Source: Treponema sp. (GTDB lineage: Bacteria; Spirochaetota; Spirochaetia; Treponematales; Treponemataceae). From it: DNA of 32,323 bases. Of the stretch, positions 1 to 7,772 are shown one piece after another. The notes beneath the pieces are model-generated. The model was not told the origin of the DNA. It did no database searches and saw only the letters and a program-made list of their open reading frames with translations. Location: NCBI GenBank assembly GCA_024699235.1, contig JAILPY010000083.1:1-32323 (forward strand), written 5' to 3'. The translations under genes and the position numbers were made by a program. Each line of letters begins with the position of its first letter. Positions within the stretch are counted from its first letter, which is position 1.

Positions 1-66
1 CTGAATAACTGCCATTATCATTTTCAGCTTTTCTTCCGAGCTGAACTTCCTTCTTGTTCTTCCCAT
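1..66 (-). CDS. IS3-type transposase OrfA, N-terminal fragment (runs off the window)
   Basis: Reading leftward from an ATG at 66, the first 22 codons are open to the window edge and begin MGRTRRKFSSEEKLK. This is the start typical of the helix-turn-helix (OrfA) protein of IS3-family transposases, which binds the element ends. A GAAAGGA ribosome site lies upstream and a TATAAT -10-like hexamer lies at 87-92 in the same orientation. Only the N-terminus is visible, so family assignment rests on the basic RRKFSxEEKLK pattern; other HTH_Tnp_1 elements could begin the same way. Whether the element is intact cannot be judged. Confidence 0.6.
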   Translation of the reverse strand, partial: MGRTRRKFSSEEKLKMIMAVIQ

Positions 67-136
67 AAGGCGTACGTCCTTTCGTTATTATACACCTTAT
101 TAGCTTTCCTGTTTTAGTCCAAGTTGCGGTTAGGCA
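67..136 (-). mobile_element. Probable terminal segment of the insertion sequence
   Basis: About 70 bp separate the OrfA start from a likely element tip near 136. Read on the minus strand it begins TGCCTAACCGCAACTTGGAC, and IS3-family ends usually start with TG. The distance from tip to orfA is normal for the family. The other end is outside the window, so the boundary and the target duplication are inferred, not shown. Confidence 0.4.
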
Positions 137-167
137 TTACATTATTAATCGCATCATTTTTTTTCAA
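137..167 (-). pseudogene. Possible gene start interrupted by the insertion sequence
   Basis: A TTG at 167 on the minus strand sits about 6 nt after a good AAGGAG ribosome site and opens a frame reading MKKNDAINNV before it meets the presumed IS tip. After that it runs to a stop inside the element. This is what an IS insertion ten codons into a gene would leave. It is short and has no recognisable homology, so it could be chance. Confidence 0.25.
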
Positions 168-367
168 TCACATCTCCTTACTTCGTAAAATGGTACAAAC
201 ATTTACAGCTTACTTTGCAAACTCATTAAAAATCACATAAGTTCGAGAGTAATCAAAAACTGGTGGTGCAAGCCGGGCATTCATAAGTATATAAATACAT
301 ATCATCACCTCACAATGCATTATATGAGGTGAAAACTATCATCTAGTGATATTGGGTGAATTTATTT
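168..367. other. Gene-free stretch with one small inverted repeat
   Basis: No coding frame is supported between the ribosome site near 171-179 and the addA-like stop at 368. The one clear structure is a perfect 8-bp inverted repeat (TCACCTCA at 305-312, TGAGGTGA at 325-332) with a 12-nt loop containing AATGCATT. It lies about 35 bp past the addA-like stop and could form a hairpin at the 3' end of that transcript. No strong T-run follows on the minus strand, so a terminator call is weak. Confidence 0.4.
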
Positions 368-3300
368 TTAGATTTTCACAATCACCCCGACTACTGGATA
401 ATACAGAACCTTAGCAATTACTTTCTTATCTGCGGCAACCAGAGCCTGTTCATAGCAGGCTAGCTGACCTTTGTATTTTCCAACGTAGTAATCACTTTTA
501 ATGTCCAGAAGATCTTCTTCTTTTCCTTGAAAGGTTTTATAATCTACGATAATACAGCCAGCTGATGTTTCCCAAACAAAGTCCATGCTTCCGGTTATTC
601 TTTGGTCACTTGCAAGCTTCTGCTTGAACGGCAGTTCGTGATACTGTTTGACTGCAGGTCCATAAGTTGATGTCAGATATGTTGTAAGAATTTCCCAGGA
701 CTTTTTGATTTCATCACTCTTTGTAAGATTTTCTTCAAACCCATAAGCCTTAATCATAGTCTCGATTTCTTTTTCTGACTTGCTTTCTGCAACACAGAAT
801 ATATCGTGGATGCAGGTTCCTAAAGCAGTAGGATCAGGTTTTCCTTTTACATTAATTGCAGTTCCAGTTTCAATCATTTCAGCTTTTACATTGCCACCCG
901 GAATGCCGCTTGGTTGAAGATCACGGAATACAGAAGTTTTAACTGCTTTTCCTGCAATCTTAAGACCAAGATTTTCAACCTTGCCCGCTTTGTATTCAAT
1001 AGTCTCATCAGCATTTTTCAACTTATTTGAGACTACCCCTACTCCAAATAAGTCTGAATTACCTTCCTGAAAATCCTGTGCAACGGAGTATCCTAATTGA
1101 GTAAAAGTTTGCATTGGCATTGGTTTTCCACGTCTGCCATTAAGAACAATTATCAGATGATCTCTTGGACGAGTCATTGCTACATACATAAGGCGCTTTA
1201 CTTCTTCCTTATAGCTTTCAAGAAGAGACACATATCTTTCTGAATCCGCTATTGGCTTCAGCCATTCATCCGGTAGTTTTGAATTACCAAAAAGATTTGG
1301 GAAAAGACTTATCTTTACTTCAGGAAATAAATTTTCTTTTGTCGATTCTGAAACGCGAATAATTCTTGTTCCTAATATGTTACGTTTTATGAACTTATCA
1401 GGATTAAGTATATCTTTGTCACAGTCAAGAAGAATTACTGTCTTCCATTCCAGTCCTTTAGAGCGATGATATGTAAAGAACTGAACCCCCTCTGTAGAAC
1501 CAGATACAGAAATGTCGTGACCTCCAAGATATGCAACAAAGCCCATAATGGAGCTTGGAAGATGCATTAAAGCACAGTGATCTTCATAAGCCTTACCAGC
1601 ATCAATGATTGCATGAAGAAGCTTTGTCTTATCAACATTATCATTCAACTTTTCTACTACATTGTATAAATCCAATTCAATAATAAGACTTTCAACCAAC
1701 GCTGATACAGACTGCAACTTATATCGCTCTCTGTTTTCAAATAAGGCTTTTACCAAAGGTACATCTTCATAAAAAATCTCTTCCTGTTTTTCTTTTTTTC
1801 TGAACTCAAGCTTATCATCAATAATCCGCTCGAGCCTGTAATCTTTTTCTGTGAGGAATGCAACCTGAGCCTTAGGCAATTCTGCGCTTTCATCAGCAAC
1901 AAGCTGAAGCAATGCTGCTACTAAGGAAACTGTATCTGCACCAGACTGTCCGCCTTCATCTATATAAACTGGCACATTTGCATTCCTTAAACAAGCAGCT
2001 AAATCTGCAAGCTCGTCATTCGATCTGGCAAGCACCGCAATATCAGATGGAGTTTCTCCCTTGTTTATGAGATCAATAATATTTGCAGTAAGTGCTTTAA
2101 ATCTTAATTCTTTTTTTGTTCCTTCCAGCCACCAGTAACTTACAGAACCATACTCTTCATCTCTCTTTGGCTCAAGATGAACTTCTTTTTTATTCTCACT
2201 TGAAAACCCTTTCTCAAAAACTGCATTAGTAAAATTTACAATTGCAGGAAGTGATCTCCAGCTATACCCCAGAATTTCAGTGCGGCAGCCATCAATACCT
2301 TTCGTTTCGTTTTCTTTTACAATATCCATTACTGCAGTTGTGAGAACTGTATCTGAACCACGGAAAGCATAAATTGCCTGTTTCTTATCACCTACCCAAA
2401 TACTATGCTCAACAATTTCAGAAAGCTTATCAAATATCTTTACTTGAATCGGAGAACAATCCTGGAACTCATCGACGAATACATATTTATAGGTAGCCTT
2501 AATATCAGCAGCAACCTCGTCTTTTTCAAGCAGCTGATAAAAGTATTCTTCCATATCTGCAAAGTCAATAAGGTGATGTTCTGTCTTATACTCCTGATAT
2601 TTAGCATTCCATTCTTCTGCCAGCCTGAACATTAGTTCAATGTATTTATTCAGGTTCTCACGAACTTCTTCTGAAGCATAAGGGGTTGCAAGGCTGTCAG
2701 CGAATTCTGATTTCAAGGCAGAAAGGTCTTTCCATGGCAGATTCTTTACAAACTCACTGACATCCATTGCATAACGGAATGAAGAAAGATTTCTGATTTT
2801 CATCAAACGCTTTTGAGCCTCAATGCCACTTCTTATCGCCGGCTGATCATCAGATTCATTTGATTCATTTAATTTCTGAGCCTGATCCAGAATGTCTTCC
2901 AGTAAATCATAATTGACTTTTATATGGTACCCGTCATGAGCAAGACTTCTTGTCATTTCCTTTGAATAAGCAATACTAGGCTTGAAATCTTTTATCTGGT
3001 AATTCTTTGCATATTCCAGAATTTTTGATAAATCTCCCTTCCAGAAGTCATAATTAATTTTTCTGCTTCTATCCATTTTGATATTAAATTCTTCTGCAAA
3101 TTGACTTAAGAAAGCAAGGTCGCCTTCTTGAAGAAGATTTACCAGAGATTGATTCCTATAAAAATCCAGGTCCTCTTCGGCTATAGGATTGATTTTTGGA
3201 CTCAATCCAAGGACATACCAATACTTCAGGATCAGAGATTCGGCTACACTATGAATTGTTCCCATAAGGGCCTGATCAAGGCGGTCTGCTTCAGAAATCA

Positions 3301-3487
3301 TTCCGTTTTCATAAAGCATTGCTTTTGCTTTTTCTTTGAATTCAGAAGCTGCTGCCTTTGTAAAGGTTGTGAGAATTACATTCTCAGGTTCAACTTCTTT
3401 ATTCTTAATTGCGTTTGTCAAAGCGCGAGTAAGAGAATAAGTTTTTCCACTGCCAGCACTTGCACTAATATATTTTACATTCTTCAT
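368..3487 (-). CDS. addA: AddA/RecB-like UvrD-family helicase-nuclease subunit
   Basis: ATP-driven DNA translocase/helicase with a C-terminal nuclease, acting in double-strand-break end processing for recombination. Visible motifs: Walker A ASAGSGKT at residues 9-16, TTFTKAAASEF (motif Ia), DEFQD at 339-343 (motif II), YHRSKGLEW (motif V), RLMYVAMTRPRD near 765 (motif VI). The RecB-type PD-(D/E)XK nuclease follows: LGTCIHDIF, SMD at 969, DYKT at 982-985 and GQLACYEQAL, so both activities look intact. Length (1039 aa) is a little short for AddA (about 1200). The start ATG overlaps the stop of the upstream addB-like gene by 4 bp, so the two are translationally coupled. AddA rather than RecB is favoured because the partner is also a nuclease and no recD is seen, but the naming is by analogy. 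Confidence 0.85.
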   Translation of the reverse strand: MKNVKYISASAGSGKTYSLTRALTNAIKNKEVEPENVILTTFTKAAASEFKEKAKAMLYENGMISEADRLDQALMGTIHSVAESLILKYWYVLGLSPKINPIAEEDLDFYRNQSLVNLLQEGDLAFLSQFAEEFNIKMDRSRKINYDFWKGDLSKILEYAKNYQIKDFKPSIAYSKEMTRSLAHDGYHIKVNYDLLEDILDQAQKLNESNESDDQPAIRSGIEAQKRLMKIRNLSSFRYAMDVSEFVKNLPWKDLSALKSEFADSLATPYASEEVRENLNKYIELMFRLAEEWNAKYQEYKTEHHLIDFADMEEYFYQLLEKDEVAADIKATYKYVFVDEFQDCSPIQVKIFDKLSEIVEHSIWVGDKKQAIYAFRGSDTVLTTAVMDIVKENETKGIDGCRTEILGYSWRSLPAIVNFTNAVFEKGFSSENKKEVHLEPKRDEEYGSVSYWWLEGTKKELRFKALTANIIDLINKGETPSDIAVLARSNDELADLAACLRNANVPVYIDEGGQSGADTVSLVAALLQLVADESAELPKAQVAFLTEKDYRLERIIDDKLEFRKKEKQEEIFYEDVPLVKALFENRERYKLQSVSALVESLIIELDLYNVVEKLNDNVDKTKLLHAIIDAGKAYEDHCALMHLPSSIMGFVAYLGGHDISVSGSTEGVQFFTYHRSKGLEWKTVILLDCDKDILNPDKFIKRNILGTRIIRVSESTKENLFPEVKISLFPNLFGNSKLPDEWLKPIADSERYVSLLESYKEEVKRLMYVAMTRPRDHLIIVLNGRRGKPMPMQTFTQLGYSVAQDFQEGNSDLFGVGVVSNKLKNADETIEYKAGKVENLGLKIAGKAVKTSVFRDLQPSGIPGGNVKAEMIETGTAINVKGKPDPTALGTCIHDIFCVAESKSEKEIETMIKAYGFEENLTKSDEIKKSWEILTTYLTSTYGPAVKQYHELPFKQKLASDQRITGSMDFVWETSAGCIIVDYKTFQGKEEDLLDIKSDYYVGKYKGQLACYEQALVAADKKVIAKVLYYPVVGVIVKI

Positions 3488-6231
3488 TTTCTCTCCCCCT
3501 GCTTTCTGCCTTTTATTACTGCAATTGGATTGTAAGGACCATTCTTTTTATTTTCATAATATTCCATAGGCAAGAATCCCAGGTCTTCTCTCTGCTGTTC
3601 ATATGAAATCTCTTCTTCTGCCCATCCGGCAGTTTCTTCCAGTTTACCGGAAAAAATTTCATCCCTCCTGTATTTATAGGAATTCTGAATTTCTTTAAGA
3701 AGGTCTTTGCCAACTCGTTCTGAATTTGTAAGAATATGCTTGAAATTTATCGCTCCTTTTAAATCTGATGTCGAAACAAACTTTGCAAGCGGCAGCAGAT
3801 AATAAGCAACTGCCTTTACCTTACGTTTTGCTTCTTGCTCGACAAGTTTCTTATACAAAGCAAGCTGGACAGATTTATTTTCTTTTAACTTCTGTGCATA
3901 ACGATCAGACATTGTCCACTTAAAATCAAATATATAAGGATTTCCCTCAGAATCTTCCAGTTGCATATCAATAAAGCCTTTTATATCAAGTTCTCCAAGG
4001 GATCCATGTCTTATAACCTTTTCAGAGTTCTTTTCACGTAGATAACCGACTGATTTTTCACAGGCAACTACATGAAGATTGTTTTCTGAAATGCCTTTTA
4101 GAAGACCTTCCAGACTTGCACTTAACTGCTTTTTAAATTTCTGAAGTTCGAGCTTACTATCTTTTATAAGGAGAATTGCTCCCTCTGACTGTACAGTTTC
4201 TTCAAATACTTTATCAAAATACTTGTCTATCTGAGCACGAATATATTCTGCCGTACCACTGCATTTTTCCCCTTCTTTTGGAGAGAAAAGAATCTGAATC
4301 ACTTTATGAGCAACTTTACCCTTTGTTGTGGACAAATCATTTATTTGATCTAAGGCATTAGACTTGAAGGCTACATATGTATCTAAAACATAATCAAGGG
4401 GATGAGGTATGAGACTTTCCAGACTTGTAGAACTCTGGTATTCCGGCCAATTATCCTTAATGAAGTCAGTGTTCTTAATTTCCACAAATTCCTGAACGCT
4501 TTCCATTCGGTTATCTATTTTCTTAATTTCTTTATAGAGAGATTCATCGAGTTTCTTTTGTTTTACAAATGGGGCAAGCAGATTCTTTGAAAAGTCATTT
4601 GGCTTTTCTGTATCTGCAAAATATTTTTCCAGCTGAATATAGATTGGACTTTTTGGTGCTGGAGCAGAACCGATTTTATCGATTGTTACTAACACCAGTT
4701 TTTTCTTTGTTTTTGCAAATGGGGTCAGCAGTAGCTTACGTAGATAATCTCTTTCTTTAAGAGTATCCCAAAATTCAAAAGATTCCTGAAATGATTCTTT
4801 TTCAATAGGCGACAGAAATGAATATGTCAGTTTTCCAGAATCCCCACTCTGATAAAAATCACACCAGATTGTATTATCAGTTGCATTACAGAAATCAGCA
4901 TATGAGTTGATAATATTCTTACATCCGGCTTGGGCTGCATACTGCTTCATTGAAACGTCATTCAGAATAATTGAAGACATTGCCTCAATGCTTGAATAAG
5001 ATATTGCAGCATCTCCCATTTCCTCCAAAAGAAGCAGTAATGTATCTGTCTGATTGATTACATAACCAAGTTGATCAACAGCAGCATCTTCATCCTTGTT
5101 CAGTGCAATTTTCTTAGTGCACCATTTACGGAGACTTTGGACAAAGTTTTTTATAGAGGTAACTGCAATATCAGTTTCTTCAAAATATGGCTGATTTATA
5201 TCCGGCAGGAACTTTTCGATTCTTTCTTTTGAGTCTGGATATTCTGCTATTTCCTTATTAATAAAATCCCTGCAGACTTCGTTATAATATCCGCCGCTTG
5301 AGCAGATTTTCTCGGCAAGTTTCTTTCTAAAATAATCAGAAAGCGGATTTATCGAAGTATTCAGCCATTCAACAATATTATAAATATTAAGAGGTCGTTC
5401 AAAGATAGTAAGTCCGATTGCAAGCAGTTCTGCTATTTGAGGAATCCCTGATATTTCTGAGCCGCTGGTTTTCTTGCCTTCCAGCTTTTGCCAGTTATCA
5501 AACTCTTTGTTATCTTTATTTATCCAGACATCAAAGTCTTCTGCATTAAGAAGGCTAAGATATTTAACAGCTTCATCTCTTTCTTCAAAATTCCATATTT
5601 CAAAAGAGTCGTCCCTAGTATCAAGCTTGATGCCTTTATCACCATTCAAGATTGAAAGAATCTTTGAGATATTATTGCTTTCCATCTTACTGTCGTCAGC
5701 AGTAAATGGAACTCCACGCTTAATCAAAGCCTTCAGCAACCGTACCTCAGAAGGACTAAAATCTTCATAATAAGATGAAGTATAGATTTCAAGTTCCGGA
5801 AGCGTACATCCACCTTCAACATGGGAAATAAGTTCCAGAAGTTCCTCACCTGCGGACTTATCATTAAAAAACTCTTCTACTCCGGAAAGTACCTTCATAC
5901 GTTCTGTAGGAGTTGGAGAAGACTTAGTCCAGCCGGCTAATGCAAGCGTATCACGCCATTCAAGACATTTCTTCGCAGTATTTAAGGAATCTATCTTAAA
6001 CGACTCAGCCAGGATATTTTTCGAATTCTTTGCCATGAATTTTTTCATGGCTGCATAGTAATCTACAAAACGATTGCCATAATCCTTAACCTCTGAACAG
6101 ATGCCCGCATGCAGGCGAATAATTCCACAAAGTCCTGCAGTATTCACGATTTTTGCATCAAACAAAACCGGCGCCTTCTCAAAATCAACATAAGCATTTC
6201 CGGTAAAAGACGGATTATAAAATAATTTCAT
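3484..6231 (-). CDS. addB: AddB/RecC-like subunit with PD-(D/E)XK nuclease domain
   Basis: Probable partner of the AddA-like helicase. The C-terminal quarter has a RecB-type nuclease: GKVAHKVIQ, GFID with Asp755, IFDFKW with Asp769 and Lys771, and SVQLALYKKL. The N-terminus (MKLFYNPSFTGNAYVDFE) stands where classical AddB has a GxGKT ATP site, but no Walker A is visible. No cysteine follows the DFKW motif, so the C-terminal cysteine triad of the AddB iron-sulfur staple appears absent. At 915 aa it is shorter than Bacillus AddB (about 1160). First gene of the pair; the 3' ATGA overlap couples it to the helicase. A TATAAT at 6252-6257 and a 7-bp inverted repeat at 6268-6284 lie just upstream, with AGGAG at 6241-6245. 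Confidence 0.75.
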   Translation of the reverse strand: MKLFYNPSFTGNAYVDFEKAPVLFDAKIVNTAGLCGIIRLHAGICSEVKDYGNRFVDYYAAMKKFMAKNSKNILAESFKIDSLNTAKKCLEWRDTLALAGWTKSSPTPTERMKVLSGVEEFFNDKSAGEELLELISHVEGGCTLPELEIYTSSYYEDFSPSEVRLLKALIKRGVPFTADDSKMESNNISKILSILNGDKGIKLDTRDDSFEIWNFEERDEAVKYLSLLNAEDFDVWINKDNKEFDNWQKLEGKKTSGSEISGIPQIAELLAIGLTIFERPLNIYNIVEWLNTSINPLSDYFRKKLAEKICSSGGYYNEVCRDFINKEIAEYPDSKERIEKFLPDINQPYFEETDIAVTSIKNFVQSLRKWCTKKIALNKDEDAAVDQLGYVINQTDTLLLLLEEMGDAAISYSSIEAMSSIILNDVSMKQYAAQAGCKNIINSYADFCNATDNTIWCDFYQSGDSGKLTYSFLSPIEKESFQESFEFWDTLKERDYLRKLLLTPFAKTKKKLVLVTIDKIGSAPAPKSPIYIQLEKYFADTEKPNDFSKNLLAPFVKQKKLDESLYKEIKKIDNRMESVQEFVEIKNTDFIKDNWPEYQSSTSLESLIPHPLDYVLDTYVAFKSNALDQINDLSTTKGKVAHKVIQILFSPKEGEKCSGTAEYIRAQIDKYFDKVFEETVQSEGAILLIKDSKLELQKFKKQLSASLEGLLKGISENNLHVVACEKSVGYLREKNSEKVIRHGSLGELDIKGFIDMQLEDSEGNPYIFDFKWTMSDRYAQKLKENKSVQLALYKKLVEQEAKRKVKAVAYYLLPLAKFVSTSDLKGAINFKHILTNSERVGKDLLKEIQNSYKYRRDEIFSGKLEETAGWAEEEISYEQQREDLGFLPMEYYENKKNGPYNPIAVIKGRKQGERK

Positions 6232-6566
6232 AGATTCAAACTCCTGATTTCATTATATCATAAAAACCTATCATTCCATGATAGATTTATAATTTTTCTA
6301 ATATATTAAGGTAACAATAAACGCAAACAGTCCAACCTAAAATGAAATTTTCTGCTAGGATTCTTACAGGAATAAAGAATGAGAAGCAGAATTTACAACA
6401 AAGAATTCCAACTTAAGGAAGCAAGAAGACGATGCTTTTAATTGAAATTAGAATGCTATACTTGTTATCTCTACAAAATTTTATTAAAAATTGATATAAT
6501 CATTATGGGCATACTAATGGAAGAACTAAAATACATTAACTCAAGAATAAAAATTTTTATTCTTGA
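6232..6566. other. Intergenic scar region; possible transposase stub
   Basis: No full gene. At 6379-6441 (+) a 20-codon frame after an AGGA site reads MRSRIYNKEFQLKEA and then stops. This resembles the first residues of some transposase OrfA proteins, but is too short to assign. The stretch ends in the large palindrome described separately. Together with the adjacent methyltransferase fragment it looks like an old insertion or deletion site. Confidence 0.35.
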
Positions 6567-6570
6567 GTTA
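6537..6570. repeat. 34-bp perfect palindrome
   Basis: Two 17-bp arms, TAACTCAAGAATAAAAA and its exact reverse complement, meet with no spacer at 6553/6554. As RNA it would form a long AU-rich hairpin. The T-rich 3' arm could give weak termination in either direction. It sits directly before the methyltransferase remnant. Confidence 0.9.
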
Positions 6571-6803
6571 GGCTAATTCAGTTTCGACCTTCAGGAATGC
6601 GAGTTAAAGTACCAACTGCAGCTCCCGCTCTTGTTGCAATGGTCCAGACTTCAGTTATTGGAAGATTAAAAAGAAAAATGTCATTAAAAGAATGCCTGCG
6701 ATTACAAGACTTTCCTGACGATTTTAGCTTTGGACTGACCGATAGACCCCAGAAAAAACATTATGCACAGGATTGTAATCACAGAATCTCCCTGCGGATA
6801 TGA
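6567..6803 (+). pseudogene. Cytosine-5 DNA methyltransferase, C-terminal remnant
   Basis: The frame is open from a stop at 6564-6566 and reads [19 protein letters not shown], then QTSVIG, then [16 protein letters not shown]. This matches the target-recognition/motif IX end of C5 methyltransferases (consensus R-x-SG-x-R-x-K-x-PT, then T-x-REAARLQ-x-FPD-x-F). The catalytic PC and ENV motifs are missing, and the final motif X (usually YKQxGNSV) has decayed into [14 protein letters not shown]. It is therefore a dead 3' fragment. An ATG at 6597 could start a 68-aa peptide, but function is unlikely. It ends one base before the convergent hemolysin III stop. Confidence 0.65.
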
Positions 6804-6804
6804 A

Positions 6805-7473
6805 TCAGTTTTTGAACAAAACGAGCAGGGAAAAGAAGTGGAAGACGCTTCCTGCCAGACAGAAAACATGGAAAACTCCGTGCATCCACTTGATGGATTT
6901 GAGGGCATAAAAAATAAAACCTATGGTATAGAATGCTCCACCAAGAAATAGGAAAGAAGCGGTCTTTTGTGGAACTGAAGAAAAAAAGGGTTTCCAGACT
7001 AAAACTATTGCCCAGGCCATGGGAAGATAGGTAACTGCTGACAACCAGCGCATTCGACTTCCGAAAAGGGAGTAGAAGGTGCAGCCCAAAGCTGCAAAGC
7101 TCCATTCTATTCCGAAGATGGCCCAACCCAAAGGACCTCCAATGCCAACAAGGCAAATGGGTGTATAGGTTCCGGCAATCAGGACATAGATTGAACAATG
7201 GTCAAGTATTCCAAAAACATTCTTTACCCTTAAAGGGGTAAGACTGTGATACATAGTGGACATCATATAGAGAAAAAACATACAAAAACCGCAGATAGAA
7301 GCAGAAACCAAAGACAGGGCTTTATTCTGCATGGTGGTGGAGCAGACAATCGTTACAAGAAACAGAGGAATGGCCGCACAGGAAAGAGCTGCCCCGATTC
7401 CGTGGGTAATGGCATTGACGATTTCTTCACCGTTAGTATATCTTTTTGACGAATCTGTAGCATATGCAGACAT
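6805..7473 (-). CDS. Hemolysin III (TrhA/YqfA)-family membrane protein
   Basis: Seven-span integral membrane protein of the PAQR/hemolysin III superfamily, 222 aa as expected. Seen: an N-terminal NAITHGIGA segment, TMYHSLTP at the end of span 3, GILDHCSIYVLIAGTYTP, and the C-terminal HGVFHVFCLAGSVFHF with the paired histidines thought to bind metal. Members have been linked to membrane homeostasis; haemolysis is mostly a historic label. The start at 7473 is chosen because AAAGGAG lies 5-6 nt upstream; the ATG 18 bp earlier would put that site inside the coding region. Single gene, convergent with the methyltransferase fragment, with no obvious terminator of its own. Confidence 0.9.
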   Translation of the reverse strand: MSAYATDSSKRYTNGEEIVNAITHGIGAALSCAAIPLFLVTIVCSTTMQNKALSLVSASICGFCMFFLYMMSTMYHSLTPLRVKNVFGILDHCSIYVLIAGTYTPICLVGIGGPLGWAIFGIEWSFAALGCTFYSLFGSRMRWLSAVTYLPMAWAIVLVWKPFFSSVPQKTASFLFLGGAFYTIGFIFYALKSIKWMHGVFHVFCLAGSVFHFFSLLVLFKN

Positions 7474-7607
7474 AAAAACTCCTTTTATCAATCTACTTAT
7501 TAGACAAGGATCGAATAGAAAAAGTTGCAGATAAGGACTTAATTATGGAGGAAAGAACTGAATCATACGGCATAGAAATGAAAAAATTCTAGGCAAACTG
7601 CATATTT

Positions 7608-7689
7608 ATTTTTCCGGTAATAAAATTTTTTTTTCTCTTAATTAAAATTTTTTTTCTCTTAATTAAATTTTTTTTTCTGCCGGAAAAAT
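7608..7689. repeat. A/T-rich tandem repeat inside a 10-bp inverted repeat
   Basis: Three units of TAAAATTTTTTTTTCTCTTAAT type (22, 21 and a truncated 17 bp) run from 7621 to 7680. They are bracketed by ATTTTTCCGG (7608-7617) and CCGGAAAAAT (7680-7689). The long T-runs make the unit number and length prone to slippage. It lies between the chemoreceptor terminators and the hemolysin III promoter region, so it may influence transcription of the latter. Confidence 0.8.
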
Positions 7690-7697
7690 ACAGTAAG

Positions 7698-7725
7698 TTT
7701 TTTGTAGTACTTAATCTACAAAAAA
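7698..7725. terminator. Bidirectional terminator-like hairpin
   Basis: TTTTTTGTAG at 7698-7707 pairs with CTACAAAAAA at 7716-7725 around an 8-nt loop. Each strand has a T-run at the 3' side of the stem. It stands just beyond the stronger chemoreceptor terminator and may be a back-up. The stem is mostly A-T. Confidence 0.45.
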
Positions 7726-7754
7726 TGCCGGCATGATATACTAATGCATGCCGG
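7721..7754 (-). terminator. Rho-independent terminator of the chemoreceptor gene
   Basis: On the minus strand CCGGCATG (7754-7747) and CATGCCGG (7735-7728) form an 8-bp GC-rich stem with an 11-nt loop. A T-run at 7726-7721 follows closely. It lies 19 bp past the chemoreceptor stop. Confidence 0.75.
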
Positions 7755-7772
7755 ATCATTCAATTAATATAC

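Noticed and set aside
305..332. Hairpin after the addA-like gene as a Rho-independent terminator
   Set aside because: The 8-bp stem is not followed by a T-run on the minus strand, so it is only noted as an inverted repeat.
6779..7198. A 139-codon minus-strand frame overlapping the hemolysin III gene
   Set aside because: It lies in another frame of a clear family member and encodes no recognisable protein.
7621..7680. Possible CRISPR-like array from the spaced 22-bp units
   Set aside because: The units are directly adjacent with no spacers, too short and A/T-only; no cas genes are present.
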